Below are positions 51,070 to 59,409 of a stretch of DNA of 64,000 nt, one piece after another; within the stretch, counting starts at the first letter, position 1; each line of letters begins with the position of its first letter. Position numbers and translations under genes: made by a program. The notes below the pieces were generated by a model. The model was not told where the DNA came from, did not search any database, and saw only the letters and a list, made by a program, of their open reading frames with translations. Source of the stretch: Olsenella sp. KH3B4 (lineage in GTDB: Bacteria; Actinomycetota; Coriobacteriia; Coriobacteriales; Atopobiaceae); contig FOHD01000001.1 of NCBI GenBank assembly GCA_900111695.1, forward strand, positions 1 through 64,000, read 5' to 3'.

Positions 51070-53124
51070 ATGGATTCAAGGCTTGAACCACTGTTCACTC
51101 CGTGGAGCATCGGGGGATGCGAGATAAAGAACCGCATCGTCATGACGTCCATGGGCGGTACCAACATCTTTGGGTGGATGGAGCGAAATCACTTCGACCG
51201 CGATGGGGCCCGCTTCCTCATGGAGCGCGCGCAGAACAACGTGGGGTTGCTCCTCCCCGGCTGCCAGCCCGTCTACAACCCCATCGGGGGGCAGTGGCTC
51301 GACAAGAACCGCACCATGTACGAGGAGCTCAAGCCCTTCATGGAGCAGCTGCACTCCACGGGCGCAAAGATGTTCGTGCAGCTCACCGCTGGCTTTGGCC
51401 GCAGCTTCACCGTTTCAGACTCAATGGAGGAGCTCTATACCAACCCGCTCCTGCGGGCGCTGTCGCGGCCGTTTCTGGACCTTGACAAGATCTGTGCCAC
51501 GGCTTCGCCCTCGCCCAACCGCTGGTCAGACAAGGTGCCTTCCCGCGAGATGACCACGGGCGAGATAGACCGCCTGGTAGAGGCGTTTGCCACCTGCGCC
51601 AAGATGCTGCGCGACGCCGGCGTGGACGGCGTCGAGGTGCACGCCGTCCACGAGGGATACCTTCTCGACCAGTTCACGCTCCCCTACGTGAACCACCGCA
51701 GCGACATCTACGGCGGCTCGCGCGAGAACCGCTACCGATTCCCGGTGCGCATCGTCCATGCCATCCACGACGCCGCGGGCGAGGACTTCCCCGTGTCCCT
51801 TCGCTACTCGGTGGTCAGCCGCACCAAGGGCTTCCGCGAGGGGGCGCTGCCCGGCGAGGACTACGTCGAGGTGGGTCGCACCATGGAGGAGTCCGAGTGG
51901 GCTGCACGCTACCTCACCGACCAGGGCTATGCGATGCTCAACTGCGACAACGGCACCTACGATGCCTGGTACTGGGCCCACCCGCCCATCTACATGCCCG
52001 AGAACTGCAACCTCGCGGACGTTGAGCATATCAAGGGCTTCGTGGACGTTCCCGTGGTCTGCGCCGGCCGCATGGACCCCTACGTGGGTGCGCAAGCCGT
52101 GGCCGAGGGCAAGCTCGACGCGGTGGGCTTTGCTCGCCAGTTCCTGGCCGACGGCGAGTGGGTCACGAAGCTGGCCGAGGGGCGCGAGAAGGACATTCGC
52201 CCCTGCATCTGCTGCCATAACGGCTGCTTCAACATGTGCCACTACAAGGGTCACGCCAACACCCAGACGCTCGAGGACTCGCTGCACCTCTCGCGCTGTG
52301 CCGTGAACCCCGAGACCATGCAGTACGAGAAGCACCACATTCGCCCAACCACCACGCCGCGGCGCGTCGCCGTGGTGGGCGGCGGCATTGGCGGCATGGA
52401 GGCAGCCCGCGTGCTCGCGCTCCGCGGCCACTGGCCTGTGATCTACGAGCAGTCTGACCACCTGGGTGGCGTCTTCCGCGAGGCCGCTTCCGCGAGCTTC
52501 AAGGGAAAGCTCCGCGACCTTCTCGCCTGGTACGAGCGACAGATGAAGGAGCTGGGCGTCGAGATCCACTACAACCGCGAGGTCATTGACGTCCAGGAGC
52601 TCGACGAGGATTACGCCATCGTCGCCACCGGCGCCACGCCAAAGCGGCTGCCGGTGCAGGGCTTCGAGCGCGCGCTGGACGCCCTCGACTATCTCGACGG
52701 CGCCGACGTGGGCCAGCGCGTGGCGGTCATCGGCGGCGGCCTCACCGGCTGCGAGGTGGCGCTCGAGCTCTACCTCTCGGGCAAGTCGCCCATCATCGTA
52801 GAGATGAAGGATGATCTGGTGGCCCAGGACGGGGTGTGTCTCGCCAACTCCAGCTATCTGCGCGAATTCTTTGCGTGGAAGAAGGTGCCGGTCTATCTGG
52901 AGACCACGGTGCGCGCCATTGGCGAGGGTTGGGTGCAGGTCTCGCACAAGGACGGCACGCTGGAGCGAATTGCTTGCGACTCGGTGGTGAGCGCGGTGGG
53001 CTACACGCCCGACCCCATCTCGGAGCCAGAAGGCCGCCATGTGCAGCTTGTTGGCGATTGCGCCGGCGTGGGCAACCTTCGTTCGGTCATCTGGCGCGCC
53101 TACGAGGCTGCGTCGCGCGTCTAG
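51070..53124 (+). CDS. Old yellow enzyme / 2-enoate reductase-type Fe-S flavoprotein
   Basis: 684 residues. Residues 1-360 form an FMN TIM barrel (IKNRIVMTSMGGTNIFG; VQLTAGFGRSF; EVHAVHEGYLLDQFTLPYVNHRSDIYGGS; VVCAGRMDP; VGFARQFLAD). Residues about 375-415 hold the [4Fe-4S] cysteines: CICCHNGCFNMC and a later SRCAVNP. The C-terminal part is an FAD/NADPH module (RRVAVVGGGIGGMEAARVLA; ATGATPKRLP; VAVIGGGLTGCEVALEL). This matches 2,4-dienoyl-CoA reductase, BaiCD and 2-enoate reductase architecture, which reduce activated C=C bonds. It heads an operon with both aconitase X subunits, suggesting it reduces a dehydrated product. Confidence 0.9.
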   Translation: MDSRLEPLFTPWSIGGCEIKNRIVMTSMGGTNIFGWMERNHFDRDGARFLMERAQNNVGLLLPGCQPVYNPIGGQWLDKNRTMYEELKPFMEQLHSTGAKMFVQLTAGFGRSFTVSDSMEELYTNPLLRALSRPFLDLDKICATASPSPNRWSDKVPSREMTTGEIDRLVEAFATCAKMLRDAGVDGVEVHAVHEGYLLDQFTLPYVNHRSDIYGGSRENRYRFPVRIVHAIHDAAGEDFPVSLRYSVVSRTKGFREGALPGEDYVEVGRTMEESEWAARYLTDQGYAMLNCDNGTYDAWYWAHPPIYMPENCNLADVEHIKGFVDVPVVCAGRMDPYVGAQAVAEGKLDAVGFARQFLADGEWVTKLAEGREKDIRPCICCHNGCFNMCHYKGHANTQTLEDSLHLSRCAVNPETMQYEKHHIRPTTTPRRVAVVGGGIGGMEAARVLALRGHWPVIYEQSDHLGGVFREAASASFKGKLRDLLAWYERQMKELGVEIHYNREVIDVQELDEDYAIVATGATPKRLPVQGFERALDALDYLDGADVGQRVAVIGGGLTGCEVALELYLSGKSPIIVEMKDDLVAQDGVCLANSSYLREFFAWKKVPVYLETTVRAIGEGWVQVSHKDGTLERIACDSVVSAVGYTPDPISEPEGRHVQLVGDCAGVGNLRSVIWRAYEAASRV

Positions 53125-53159
53125 CAATGGGGGAACACGAGAAGGAGGGAGGCCAGCCC

Positions 53160-54431
53160 ATGGAGCTGACCCAGGAGGAGCGTGACATCCTCGACGGCAA
53201 GCGCGGAGAGACGCTTGCCAAGGTGATGAGGACGCTCGTTGAGTACGGAGAGGCATTTGGCGCCACTCGCATGGTCAAGGTGACGGCACCGGGACACCTG
53301 GTGACGAGCTTTGGCATCTCGATTCTCGACGCGAACTTTCGCCTAATGGACGAGCTAATCAAGGCGGGCCTCAAGACCAAGGAGCCCTTCACCGTGGACC
53401 CGCGACCCATCGATAACGCGGACGTCCCGGCAAGCCTGGTCCAGAAGATCGTGGGTGCGGTCACCTACAGCAAGCAGGACTCCTACGAGCGGCAGCTCCG
53501 AGCCGTGGGTCTCAAGGACGACAACGCCTTCACCTGCGCCTGCTACCTGCCCGAGGTTGGCAACGAGCCCAAGCGTGGCGACATTCTCAGCTGGGCCGAA
53601 TCCTCGGCGGTGGTATACGCGAACTCCGTCCTTGGTGCGCGCTGCAACAGGAACAGCGGCTTCATCGACCTCTTTGGCAACATCGTGGGCGAGGTCCCGG
53701 AGTTTGGCTTCCTCACCGACGAGGGCCGCAAGGCCACGTGGGTCGTGGACGTGGAGTGCACCGAGAAGCCCCAGGCGCAGGTGCTGGGCTCGGCCATTGG
53801 CATGAAAGTCATGGACGAGGTTCCCTACATCCGTGGCCTCGACCAGTGGCTTGGCGGAACGCTCGACAATGCGAGCAAGGCTTACCTCAAGGACATGGGT
53901 GCTGCCACTGCGTCAAACGGTGCCGTGGGGCTCTACCACGTGGCGGGGATCACGCCCGAGGCCGCAGAGCTCGGAGAATCTCTGGTGGCAGATGGCGCCA
54001 AGCACTACGTGATCGATGACGCCGAGCTCGAGCGCGTGAAGGCGAGCTACCCCAACATCTGGAAGAAGTCCGACGCCCGCCCCCGCCTGGCGTTCATCGG
54101 CTGCCCGCACTGCTCGCTTGACCAGCTCAAGGACTGGGCGCACCGCATTCCGGAGGCGCTTGCCCGCGAGGGGCGCACGCGCGTGGCGGTGCCCACGGTT
54201 GTCTCGAGCGCTCCTGACGTGCTTGCCGCCTTCGACGGCACGCCCGAGAAGCGCAAGCTCCTGGCGACGGGCGCCAAGCTCACCTACATCTGCCCGCTCA
54301 TGTACATGGACAATCCCGCCACGGACCTGCCGGTGGTGACCTGCTCCAACAAACTTCGCACGTATACGAGCGCTCGCTACTTTGACGAGGACGACCTGCT
54401 CCGCATCATCGCGAGGGGAAGGATCGACTAA
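53160..54431 (+). CDS. Aconitase X catalytic (large) subunit
   Basis: 423 residues from ATG 53160; GAAGGAGGGAGG just upstream selects this start over an ATG at 53127. DUF521/AcnX family: MELTQEERDILDGKRGETL, VKVTAPGHLVTSFGISILD, the conserved cysteines in GARCNRNSGF, IGCPHCSLDQL and VTCSNK, and FTVDPRPIDNADV. AcnX enzymes are Fe-S hydro-lyases: mevalonate 5-phosphate dehydratase in archaea, cis-3-hydroxy-L-proline dehydratase in some bacteria. Here large and small subunits are separate genes overlapping by one base (TAATG). The reductase gene lies 35 nt upstream. The substrate is unknown. Confidence 0.88.
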   Translation: MELTQEERDILDGKRGETLAKVMRTLVEYGEAFGATRMVKVTAPGHLVTSFGISILDANFRLMDELIKAGLKTKEPFTVDPRPIDNADVPASLVQKIVGAVTYSKQDSYERQLRAVGLKDDNAFTCACYLPEVGNEPKRGDILSWAESSAVVYANSVLGARCNRNSGFIDLFGNIVGEVPEFGFLTDEGRKATWVVDVECTEKPQAQVLGSAIGMKVMDEVPYIRGLDQWLGGTLDNASKAYLKDMGAATASNGAVGLYHVAGITPEAAELGESLVADGAKHYVIDDAELERVKASYPNIWKKSDARPRLAFIGCPHCSLDQLKDWAHRIPEALAREGRTRVAVPTVVSSAPDVLAAFDGTPEKRKLLATGAKLTYICPLMYMDNPATDLPVVTCSNKLRTYTSARYFDEDDLLRIIARGRID

Positions 54432-54880
54432 TGGCTGAGAAGACCTTCAGGGGGCGCCCCGTCGTCGCCGGCACGGTGAGCGCGAAGGCGCTCGTAAGCC
54501 ACAGCGGCTTCAACACCCTGGCAAGCTACCAGCAGCCGCTCATCCTGAAGAATGTGAAGGCGCCCTGCTCTGACCAGAACAACCCCGACCTCTACAAGAA
54601 GCCGCTGCAGGGGGCGGCGATCTGCCTGCCGCAGACCATAGGTTCAACGACAGGCGGCATGGTCCTCATGTGCGCATGCGACATGGGTGCGGGTCCGGCG
54701 TGCATGCTCTTCTCGAAGGCGATTGACCCCCTGGCGGCGGCAGGAGCCATTCTCGCGAAAAACTGGACCGAGCACCCGTTTGTCGTTGTCGACCAACTTG
54801 GAGACGAGTTTCTCGACTACGTGCGCGACGGCATGGACGTGAGCGTGGCAGAGGACGGCACCGTTACCGTAGCCGAGTAG
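54431..54880 (+). CDS. Aconitase X small (swivelling) subunit, DUF126
   Basis: 149 residues. DUF126 features: TFRGRPVVAGTVSAKALVSH, the phosphate or substrate loop PQTIGSTTGGMVLM, KAPCSDQNN and GPACMLFSKAIDPLAAAGAI, and a C-terminal DGMDVSVAEDGTVTV strand. The small subunit closes over the large-subunit cluster to form the active site. It is translationally coupled to the large subunit. A strong terminator follows. Confidence 0.9.
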   Translation: MAEKTFRGRPVVAGTVSAKALVSHSGFNTLASYQQPLILKNVKAPCSDQNNPDLYKKPLQGAAICLPQTIGSTTGGMVLMCACDMGAGPACMLFSKAIDPLAAAGAILAKNWTEHPFVVVDQLGDEFLDYVRDGMDVSVAEDGTVTVAE

Positions 54881-54914
54881 CTGGTGGCATTGAGACGGTG
54901 GCCCTTGTGACGGT

Positions 54915-54953
54915 TGCCCCTGTGGCGCACGATTGGCGCCACAGGGGCAGTTT
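54915..54953 (+). terminator. Terminator after the reductase-AcnX operon
   Basis: A perfect 14 bp stem (54915-54928 and 54936-54949), 7 nt loop, followed by GTTT. It lies between the convergent AcnX small subunit and recQ. Confidence 0.8.
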
Positions 54954-55012
54954 CGGCAGCGACCTCGTACGAAACCCGCGCTGTGGCGTCAACCGCTGGC
55001 AGCGCTGCTTCC

Positions 55013-56641
55013 CTATCGGTTGATCTCGCTGAGAAATACCGCCCCATAGCGTTCGAGCTTTGTCTTGCCAACACCGGAGACGCTGAGCAGTTCTTCCGCA
55101 GTTGTAGGCCTGCGCCGCACCATGGCGCGAAGCGTGGCGTCCGAGAAGACCACGTACGGCGGAACGCGGGAGGCGTTCGCCAACTGCTTGCGCAGAGCAC
55201 GCAGCCGTTGGAACAAGCGCTCGTCCTCATCGGTGACCTCGGTCTCGCTGGGGAGCTCGCGTGTCCTGTATCTGCCTGAGACCGATTCCGTGCCCGAGCC
55301 GCCAAAGACCCGGCGGGGCCTGTTGGACCGGAGGTACTCCTCCGCCGAGCTCCCCAGACAGACCGAACAACCGCCACATCCAGCACTCCCCGACTCCGCC
55401 CCAAGCGATGACGCGTCCTGGCCAAAGTAGCGAAGCACACGCGCACGCAGGCACGAGTCGCTCATCGCGTAGCCAATCATCGACGAGAGGAGACGGTTTC
55501 TGTTGCTGAGCAGGGCGTTTCTCTCCTCCTGCGAGGTCTCGGGAGGGAACTCGGCGTTGTCGATGAAGAAGTGGCAGGTTCGTATGTCCCCCCGACTCCA
55601 GAGCAGGTAGCACTCCGCTGGCTCGCCGTCGCGGCCGGCGCGGCCCGCCTCCTGGTAGTACTCCTCGAGTGAGAGCGGCAGTCCGCAATTGACAACAAAG
55701 CGCACGTCAGATTTGTCAATTCCCATTCCAAACGCGTTAGTTGCGACCATGACGCGCACCTCGTCACGCACGAACGCCTCCTGCGAAGCGGCACGCTCGC
55801 CGTTCTCCATGCCCGCGTGGTAACTCGCCGCGGTAATCCCCGCCTCGCGCAGGGTCTCGGCAAGCTCATCAACCTTCTTGCGCGTGGTTGCGTACACAAT
55901 GCCAGACCAGCTTGGATGCGCCGCGAGGTAGCCAAGCAGCCAGCGTGTGCGTTCCTTGGGCGTGAGCTCGAACGAGGACAGCCGCAGGTTGGGCCTGTCA
56001 AAGCCGTTCACCTGGACTATAGGGTCACGAAGATCGAGCAAGTGCGATACGTCCTGCCGCACGCGAGCCGTGGCGGTTGCCGTAAGAGCGCAGACAACGG
56101 GTCGGCGAGGTAGCTGGCTGACAAACGCCGGAATTCCCCGATAGGCGGGGCGGAAGTCCTGGCCCCACTGGCTTACGCAGTGTGCCTCGTCAACGGCGAT
56201 CAGCGGAACGTGAACCTGCTGCACAAAGGAAACAAAGCGCTGGTCAGCAAGGCGTTCTGGCGCAACGTACATGATGTCGTACCACCCGGCGATTGCCCGC
56301 GCCATCACGACCTCCTGCTGGCGCGGGGTAAGCGTCGAGTTGAGGTAGGAGCCCCTGATGCCAGCGTCCTTGAGAGACCGCACCTGGTCGCCCATGAGTG
56401 AGATGAGCGGAGAGACCACCAGCGTGAGGCCACCGAGAAGGACGGCGGGTATCTGGTAGCAGACGGACTTGCCGGCACCCGTGGGCATCACGGCAAGGGC
56501 ATCGCGACCAGAGAGAATGGCTGAGATGACCTCGGCCTGCCCTGGCCGGAAGGAGTCGTAGCCAAAGTAGGTGCTCAGGGCCTTGCGGGCATCATCAAGT
56601 GTGAGACCCTGTGTTCCAGCGACGTTCTCGCCTGCCGCCAT
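55013..56641 (-). CDS. recQ: ATP-dependent DNA helicase RecQ
   Basis: 542 residues from ATG 56641, with AGAAGGA 9 nt upstream. SF2 motifs: FRPGQAEVISAILSG (0), LAVMPTGAGKSVCYQIP (I), AVDEAHCVSQWGQDFRPAY (II), ALTATAT (III), VMVATNAFGMGIDKSDV and QEAGRAGRDGEPAECYLL (VI). A four-cysteine zinc site is visible (C in SDSCLRARV; CGGCSVC). A single HRDC domain ends the protein (ELLSVSGVGKTKLERYG). It unwinds DNA in recombination repair. Divergent from the MATE gene. Confidence 0.94.
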   Translation of the reverse strand: MAAGENVAGTQGLTLDDARKALSTYFGYDSFRPGQAEVISAILSGRDALAVMPTGAGKSVCYQIPAVLLGGLTLVVSPLISLMGDQVRSLKDAGIRGSYLNSTLTPRQQEVVMARAIAGWYDIMYVAPERLADQRFVSFVQQVHVPLIAVDEAHCVSQWGQDFRPAYRGIPAFVSQLPRRPVVCALTATATARVRQDVSHLLDLRDPIVQVNGFDRPNLRLSSFELTPKERTRWLLGYLAAHPSWSGIVYATTRKKVDELAETLREAGITAASYHAGMENGERAASQEAFVRDEVRVMVATNAFGMGIDKSDVRFVVNCGLPLSLEEYYQEAGRAGRDGEPAECYLLWSRGDIRTCHFFIDNAEFPPETSQEERNALLSNRNRLLSSMIGYAMSDSCLRARVLRYFGQDASSLGAESGSAGCGGCSVCLGSSAEEYLRSNRPRRVFGGSGTESVSGRYRTRELPSETEVTDEDERLFQRLRALRKQLANASRVPPYVVFSDATLRAMVRRRPTTAEELLSVSGVGKTKLERYGAVFLSEINR

Positions 56642-56725
56642 CTCCCCCCATCCTTCTATGTCTACTTGAAGATAATGCCGTTCGCCGGCAATATCAAACC
56701 GCCTGCAGGTACTACGATACAACGC

Positions 56726-58138
56726 ATGAGTAGACAAGAAGACACAGCAACGACAAAGTATCGGCAGATGACCGAGGAGCCCATACGGCCCCTCATCCTC
56801 TCCCTTGCCGCCCCGTCTATCGTCTCGAACCTCGTGACCAGTGTCTACAACCTCTGTGACACCTTCTTTGTAGGGTCGCTCGGGACTTCGGCCGAGGGAG
56901 CCATCGGAATCTCGTTCGTAGTCATGACCGCCATCCAGGCCGTTGGCTTTGGCATGGGCCAGGGCACCGGCAATGCCATCTCGCGATACCTGGGGGCGAG
57001 GGAGCGGGAGCGCGCCTGCATTATGGCGACCAACGGCCTTGTGACGACGCTTCTTCTCGGCACGCTCATCGCCATCCTAGGCAACGTCTTCATCGAGCTG
57101 ATCTGTCTGGTGGCAGGCTCGACGAGTACGATTCTCCCCTACGCCAAGACCTTCGTAGGCATCATCCTCCTCGGCGCACCCTTCATGTGCAGCTCGCTTA
57201 TGCTCAACATGCAGCTGCGCTTCGAGGGCGAGGCGCTCCACTCGATGATAGCCATCATGACGGGCGCGCTCATCAACATCGCGTTGGAGCCGCTTCTCAT
57301 CTATGGAGCTGGTCTAGGCATTGCCGGCAGCGCCATCTCCACGGTGATTTGTCAGTTCATCAGCTTTTGTATTCTCGTCTGGCAGATCCAGCGCGTGGGG
57401 ATAACCCCGCTCTCTCCAAAGTGGCTGAGAAGGCCCACCCGCGCCATGGTCACCAAGATCGTGAACGGAGGCCTCCCCTCCTTCGTGCGTCAGTGCATGC
57501 TCGGGGTGGCGACGACGCTTCTGAACGAGGCGGCACGGCCCTTTGGCGATGCGGCCATCGCGGCGCTCGCGATTGTGCAGCGGATTGCGAGCATAGGCAA
57601 CTACGTGCAGATCGGCATTGGCCAGGGATTCCAGCCCGTGATTGGCTACAACTACGGGGCAAAGCTCTACGAGCGCATTCGTGCGGGGTACCGATTCTCC
57701 GTGCGCACGGCGTTCACTGCCGTGGCGCTTCTCGGAGTCGTGACGTTCGCACTCGCCCCGCAGCTCGTGGGGCTCTTCTCGAGCGATTCTGAAGTCCTGG
57801 AGATAGGCACGCTCGCCCTGCGCGTGGAGAGCTTTACGCTTCCCCTCACGGGAACGGCGATGATCACCAACTTCCTGCTTCAGACAACGGGTCGCATGTG
57901 GCGTGCTACCATCCTGGGCGCCTGCAGGCTCGGACTGGTGCTAGGCCCCGTGGTCCTGGTGCTGCCTCCCCTCCTGGGGCTTCTCGGCGTTCAGCTCGCC
58001 CAGCCAGTGACCGACGTCATCACGTTCCTGGTCACGATTCCCATGGCGTGGTCGATTCTCCACGAGCTTGCGGCGGAGGAGCGCCAGGTCCAGCAGGCGC
58101 CCATGGGGGCCGAGACAGCTCAGCGCCAACCGCTATAG
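56726..58138 (+). CDS. MATE family efflux transporter
   Basis: 470 residues from ATG 56726; a second in-frame ATG at 56768 would also work because neither has a strong ribosome site. Twelve membrane helices in two similar halves: IRPLILSLAAPSIVSNLVTSVYN, DTFFVGSLG, GFGMGQGTGNAISRYLGAR; and GLPSFVRQCMLGVATTLLNEAAR, GFQPVIGYNYGAKLYERI. It exports drugs or metabolites using Na+ or H+ gradients. Substrate unknown. The 84 nt to divergent recQ must hold both promoters. Confidence 0.92.
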   Translation: MSRQEDTATTKYRQMTEEPIRPLILSLAAPSIVSNLVTSVYNLCDTFFVGSLGTSAEGAIGISFVVMTAIQAVGFGMGQGTGNAISRYLGARERERACIMATNGLVTTLLLGTLIAILGNVFIELICLVAGSTSTILPYAKTFVGIILLGAPFMCSSLMLNMQLRFEGEALHSMIAIMTGALINIALEPLLIYGAGLGIAGSAISTVICQFISFCILVWQIQRVGITPLSPKWLRRPTRAMVTKIVNGGLPSFVRQCMLGVATTLLNEAARPFGDAAIAALAIVQRIASIGNYVQIGIGQGFQPVIGYNYGAKLYERIRAGYRFSVRTAFTAVALLGVVTFALAPQLVGLFSSDSEVLEIGTLALRVESFTLPLTGTAMITNFLLQTTGRMWRATILGACRLGLVLGPVVLVLPPLLGLLGVQLAQPVTDVITFLVTIPMAWSILHELAAEERQVQQAPMGAETAQRQPL

Positions 58139-58160
58139 ACTGCAGAGTCAAGGTGCATAA

Positions 58161-59408
58161 CTAGCCCGAGATTACCGTTGCCATTCGCGAGAACCACTCG
58201 TCTGCCGCGCCCTTGGGAAAGACGGTGATGTAGCTCTCGAAATACCTGCCAAACTCCGTGCGGTCGACGGCATAGCCGAGGTAGCCGTCTGCGTAGCCAC
58301 ACACGAGGACAGGCACCGTCGAGGCGTTTCTCAACTGCTCCCCAAACGCAAACACGACCTCGGCGGGAACAAACACGAACCTTATGCTGCTCAGGTTGAC
58401 CAGCGTTGCAGCGGAGTCAATGCGAATGCGAGGAATAGCGAGCTTGGCCTCGACTATGCCCAACATCTGGCGAAGGTCGTCCTCGCGTGCGGCGATGCCC
58501 GATGCCTCGGCGGCGCCCGGATCTGCGAGAAGCCCGGCGAGGAAGCGCTTCGCCGAGAGAAGCGTCTCGTCCTCTGCTGGCACGTAGTCCAGATGAACGG
58601 GAACCTCGCTCGTTCCGCAGAGACTCAACGCGACCTCGTCGAGAGTTGACGTCGAGAAGCGCCGGGCCATCTCGAGTCCGATGCGCTCGACCTCGTCGAA
58701 GCCCTCTCCACGGCGTGTGTACCGCGTGCTCGAGTCTCCGGCATCACCTACGAGAACAACTGCGTGGGCGCCGACAAGCGCCTCGTACCTCTCGCGCAGC
58801 ACACCAACGTAGTCCGTCGAGAGCAGGTGGTTCTCGCCATGGAGCACCGTTGGGTGGCAGGCCACATGGAGAATGTCTATGCGCCGTCCGGTGCGGCCGG
58901 CAGTGAAGCTGAGCACAGTCCCCGTTGTGTCGCAGCCGGCATCAACGCCATTTCGATTCGTGAACAGGCCAGAGAGGTCGCAGGTGCCAAGCCATGCAGT
59001 TGCGTCCTCCTGCCCGGTCAGCTGCGTCATGCACTTCTCGGCACAGGAAGCCATTGCCTCGATAAGCGACTCAATGAAAGCTGGGTCTGGTGGGCAGCCT
59101 GGGTCTGCGAGCTTACTCACCTTTGGCCCCGCGTGGGTGTGGATTGCGGCAACGTGCACGGCCTCTTTGGGAAGAGCGGCGCGCAGGGAAATCGCCTGAC
59201 GAGCCCTTTCGGCAAGCGAAGGCTCCAGGAAGAAGACATCCGCCACGCAGAGACAGAGCGCCCTGCGACTCTCGTCCTCCCCGTCGGAGAGAATGACGCA
59301 GCGCACGCCAATGGGGTCGTGCACACCAGTGGCGGTTCTCCTGCCGTAGCCGTCCATGGCGCAGGGAACGGCAGGAGTAACGTCTTGCTGGGCGAAGGCA
59401 ACCCTCAT
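58161..59408 (-). CDS. Neutral/alkaline ceramidase N-terminal domain-like protein, cytosolic
   Basis: 415 residues from ATG 59408, one base after the PTS gene stop. Residues resemble the N-terminal domain of neutral/alkaline ceramidases: VAFAQQDVTPAVPCAMDGYGRR, GVHDPIGVRCVIL, HVAAIHTHAGPKVSKL (metal-binding HTH), HVACHPTVLHGENHLLSTDYVG, and GYADGYLGYAVDRTEFGRYFES. No signal peptide is seen, unlike true secreted ceramidases, and it lacks their C-terminal part. Being co-transcribed with a PTS permease, it more likely hydrolyses an imported sugar derivative than a lipid. Function inferred. Confidence 0.68.
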   Translation of the reverse strand: MRVAFAQQDVTPAVPCAMDGYGRRTATGVHDPIGVRCVILSDGEDESRRALCLCVADVFFLEPSLAERARQAISLRAALPKEAVHVAAIHTHAGPKVSKLADPGCPPDPAFIESLIEAMASCAEKCMTQLTGQEDATAWLGTCDLSGLFTNRNGVDAGCDTTGTVLSFTAGRTGRRIDILHVACHPTVLHGENHLLSTDYVGVLRERYEALVGAHAVVLVGDAGDSSTRYTRRGEGFDEVERIGLEMARRFSTSTLDEVALSLCGTSEVPVHLDYVPAEDETLLSAKRFLAGLLADPGAAEASGIAAREDDLRQMLGIVEAKLAIPRIRIDSAATLVNLSSIRFVFVPAEVVFAFGEQLRNASTVPVLVCGYADGYLGYAVDRTEFGRYFESYITVFPKGAADEWFSRMATVISG

Positions 59409-59409
59409 G

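Noticed and set aside
51526..53256. Long minus-strand reading frame (576 codons) opposite the old yellow enzyme gene
   Set aside because: High-GC shadow frame; composition is repetitive Ala/Val/His/Leu and the plus-strand gene has full motif support.
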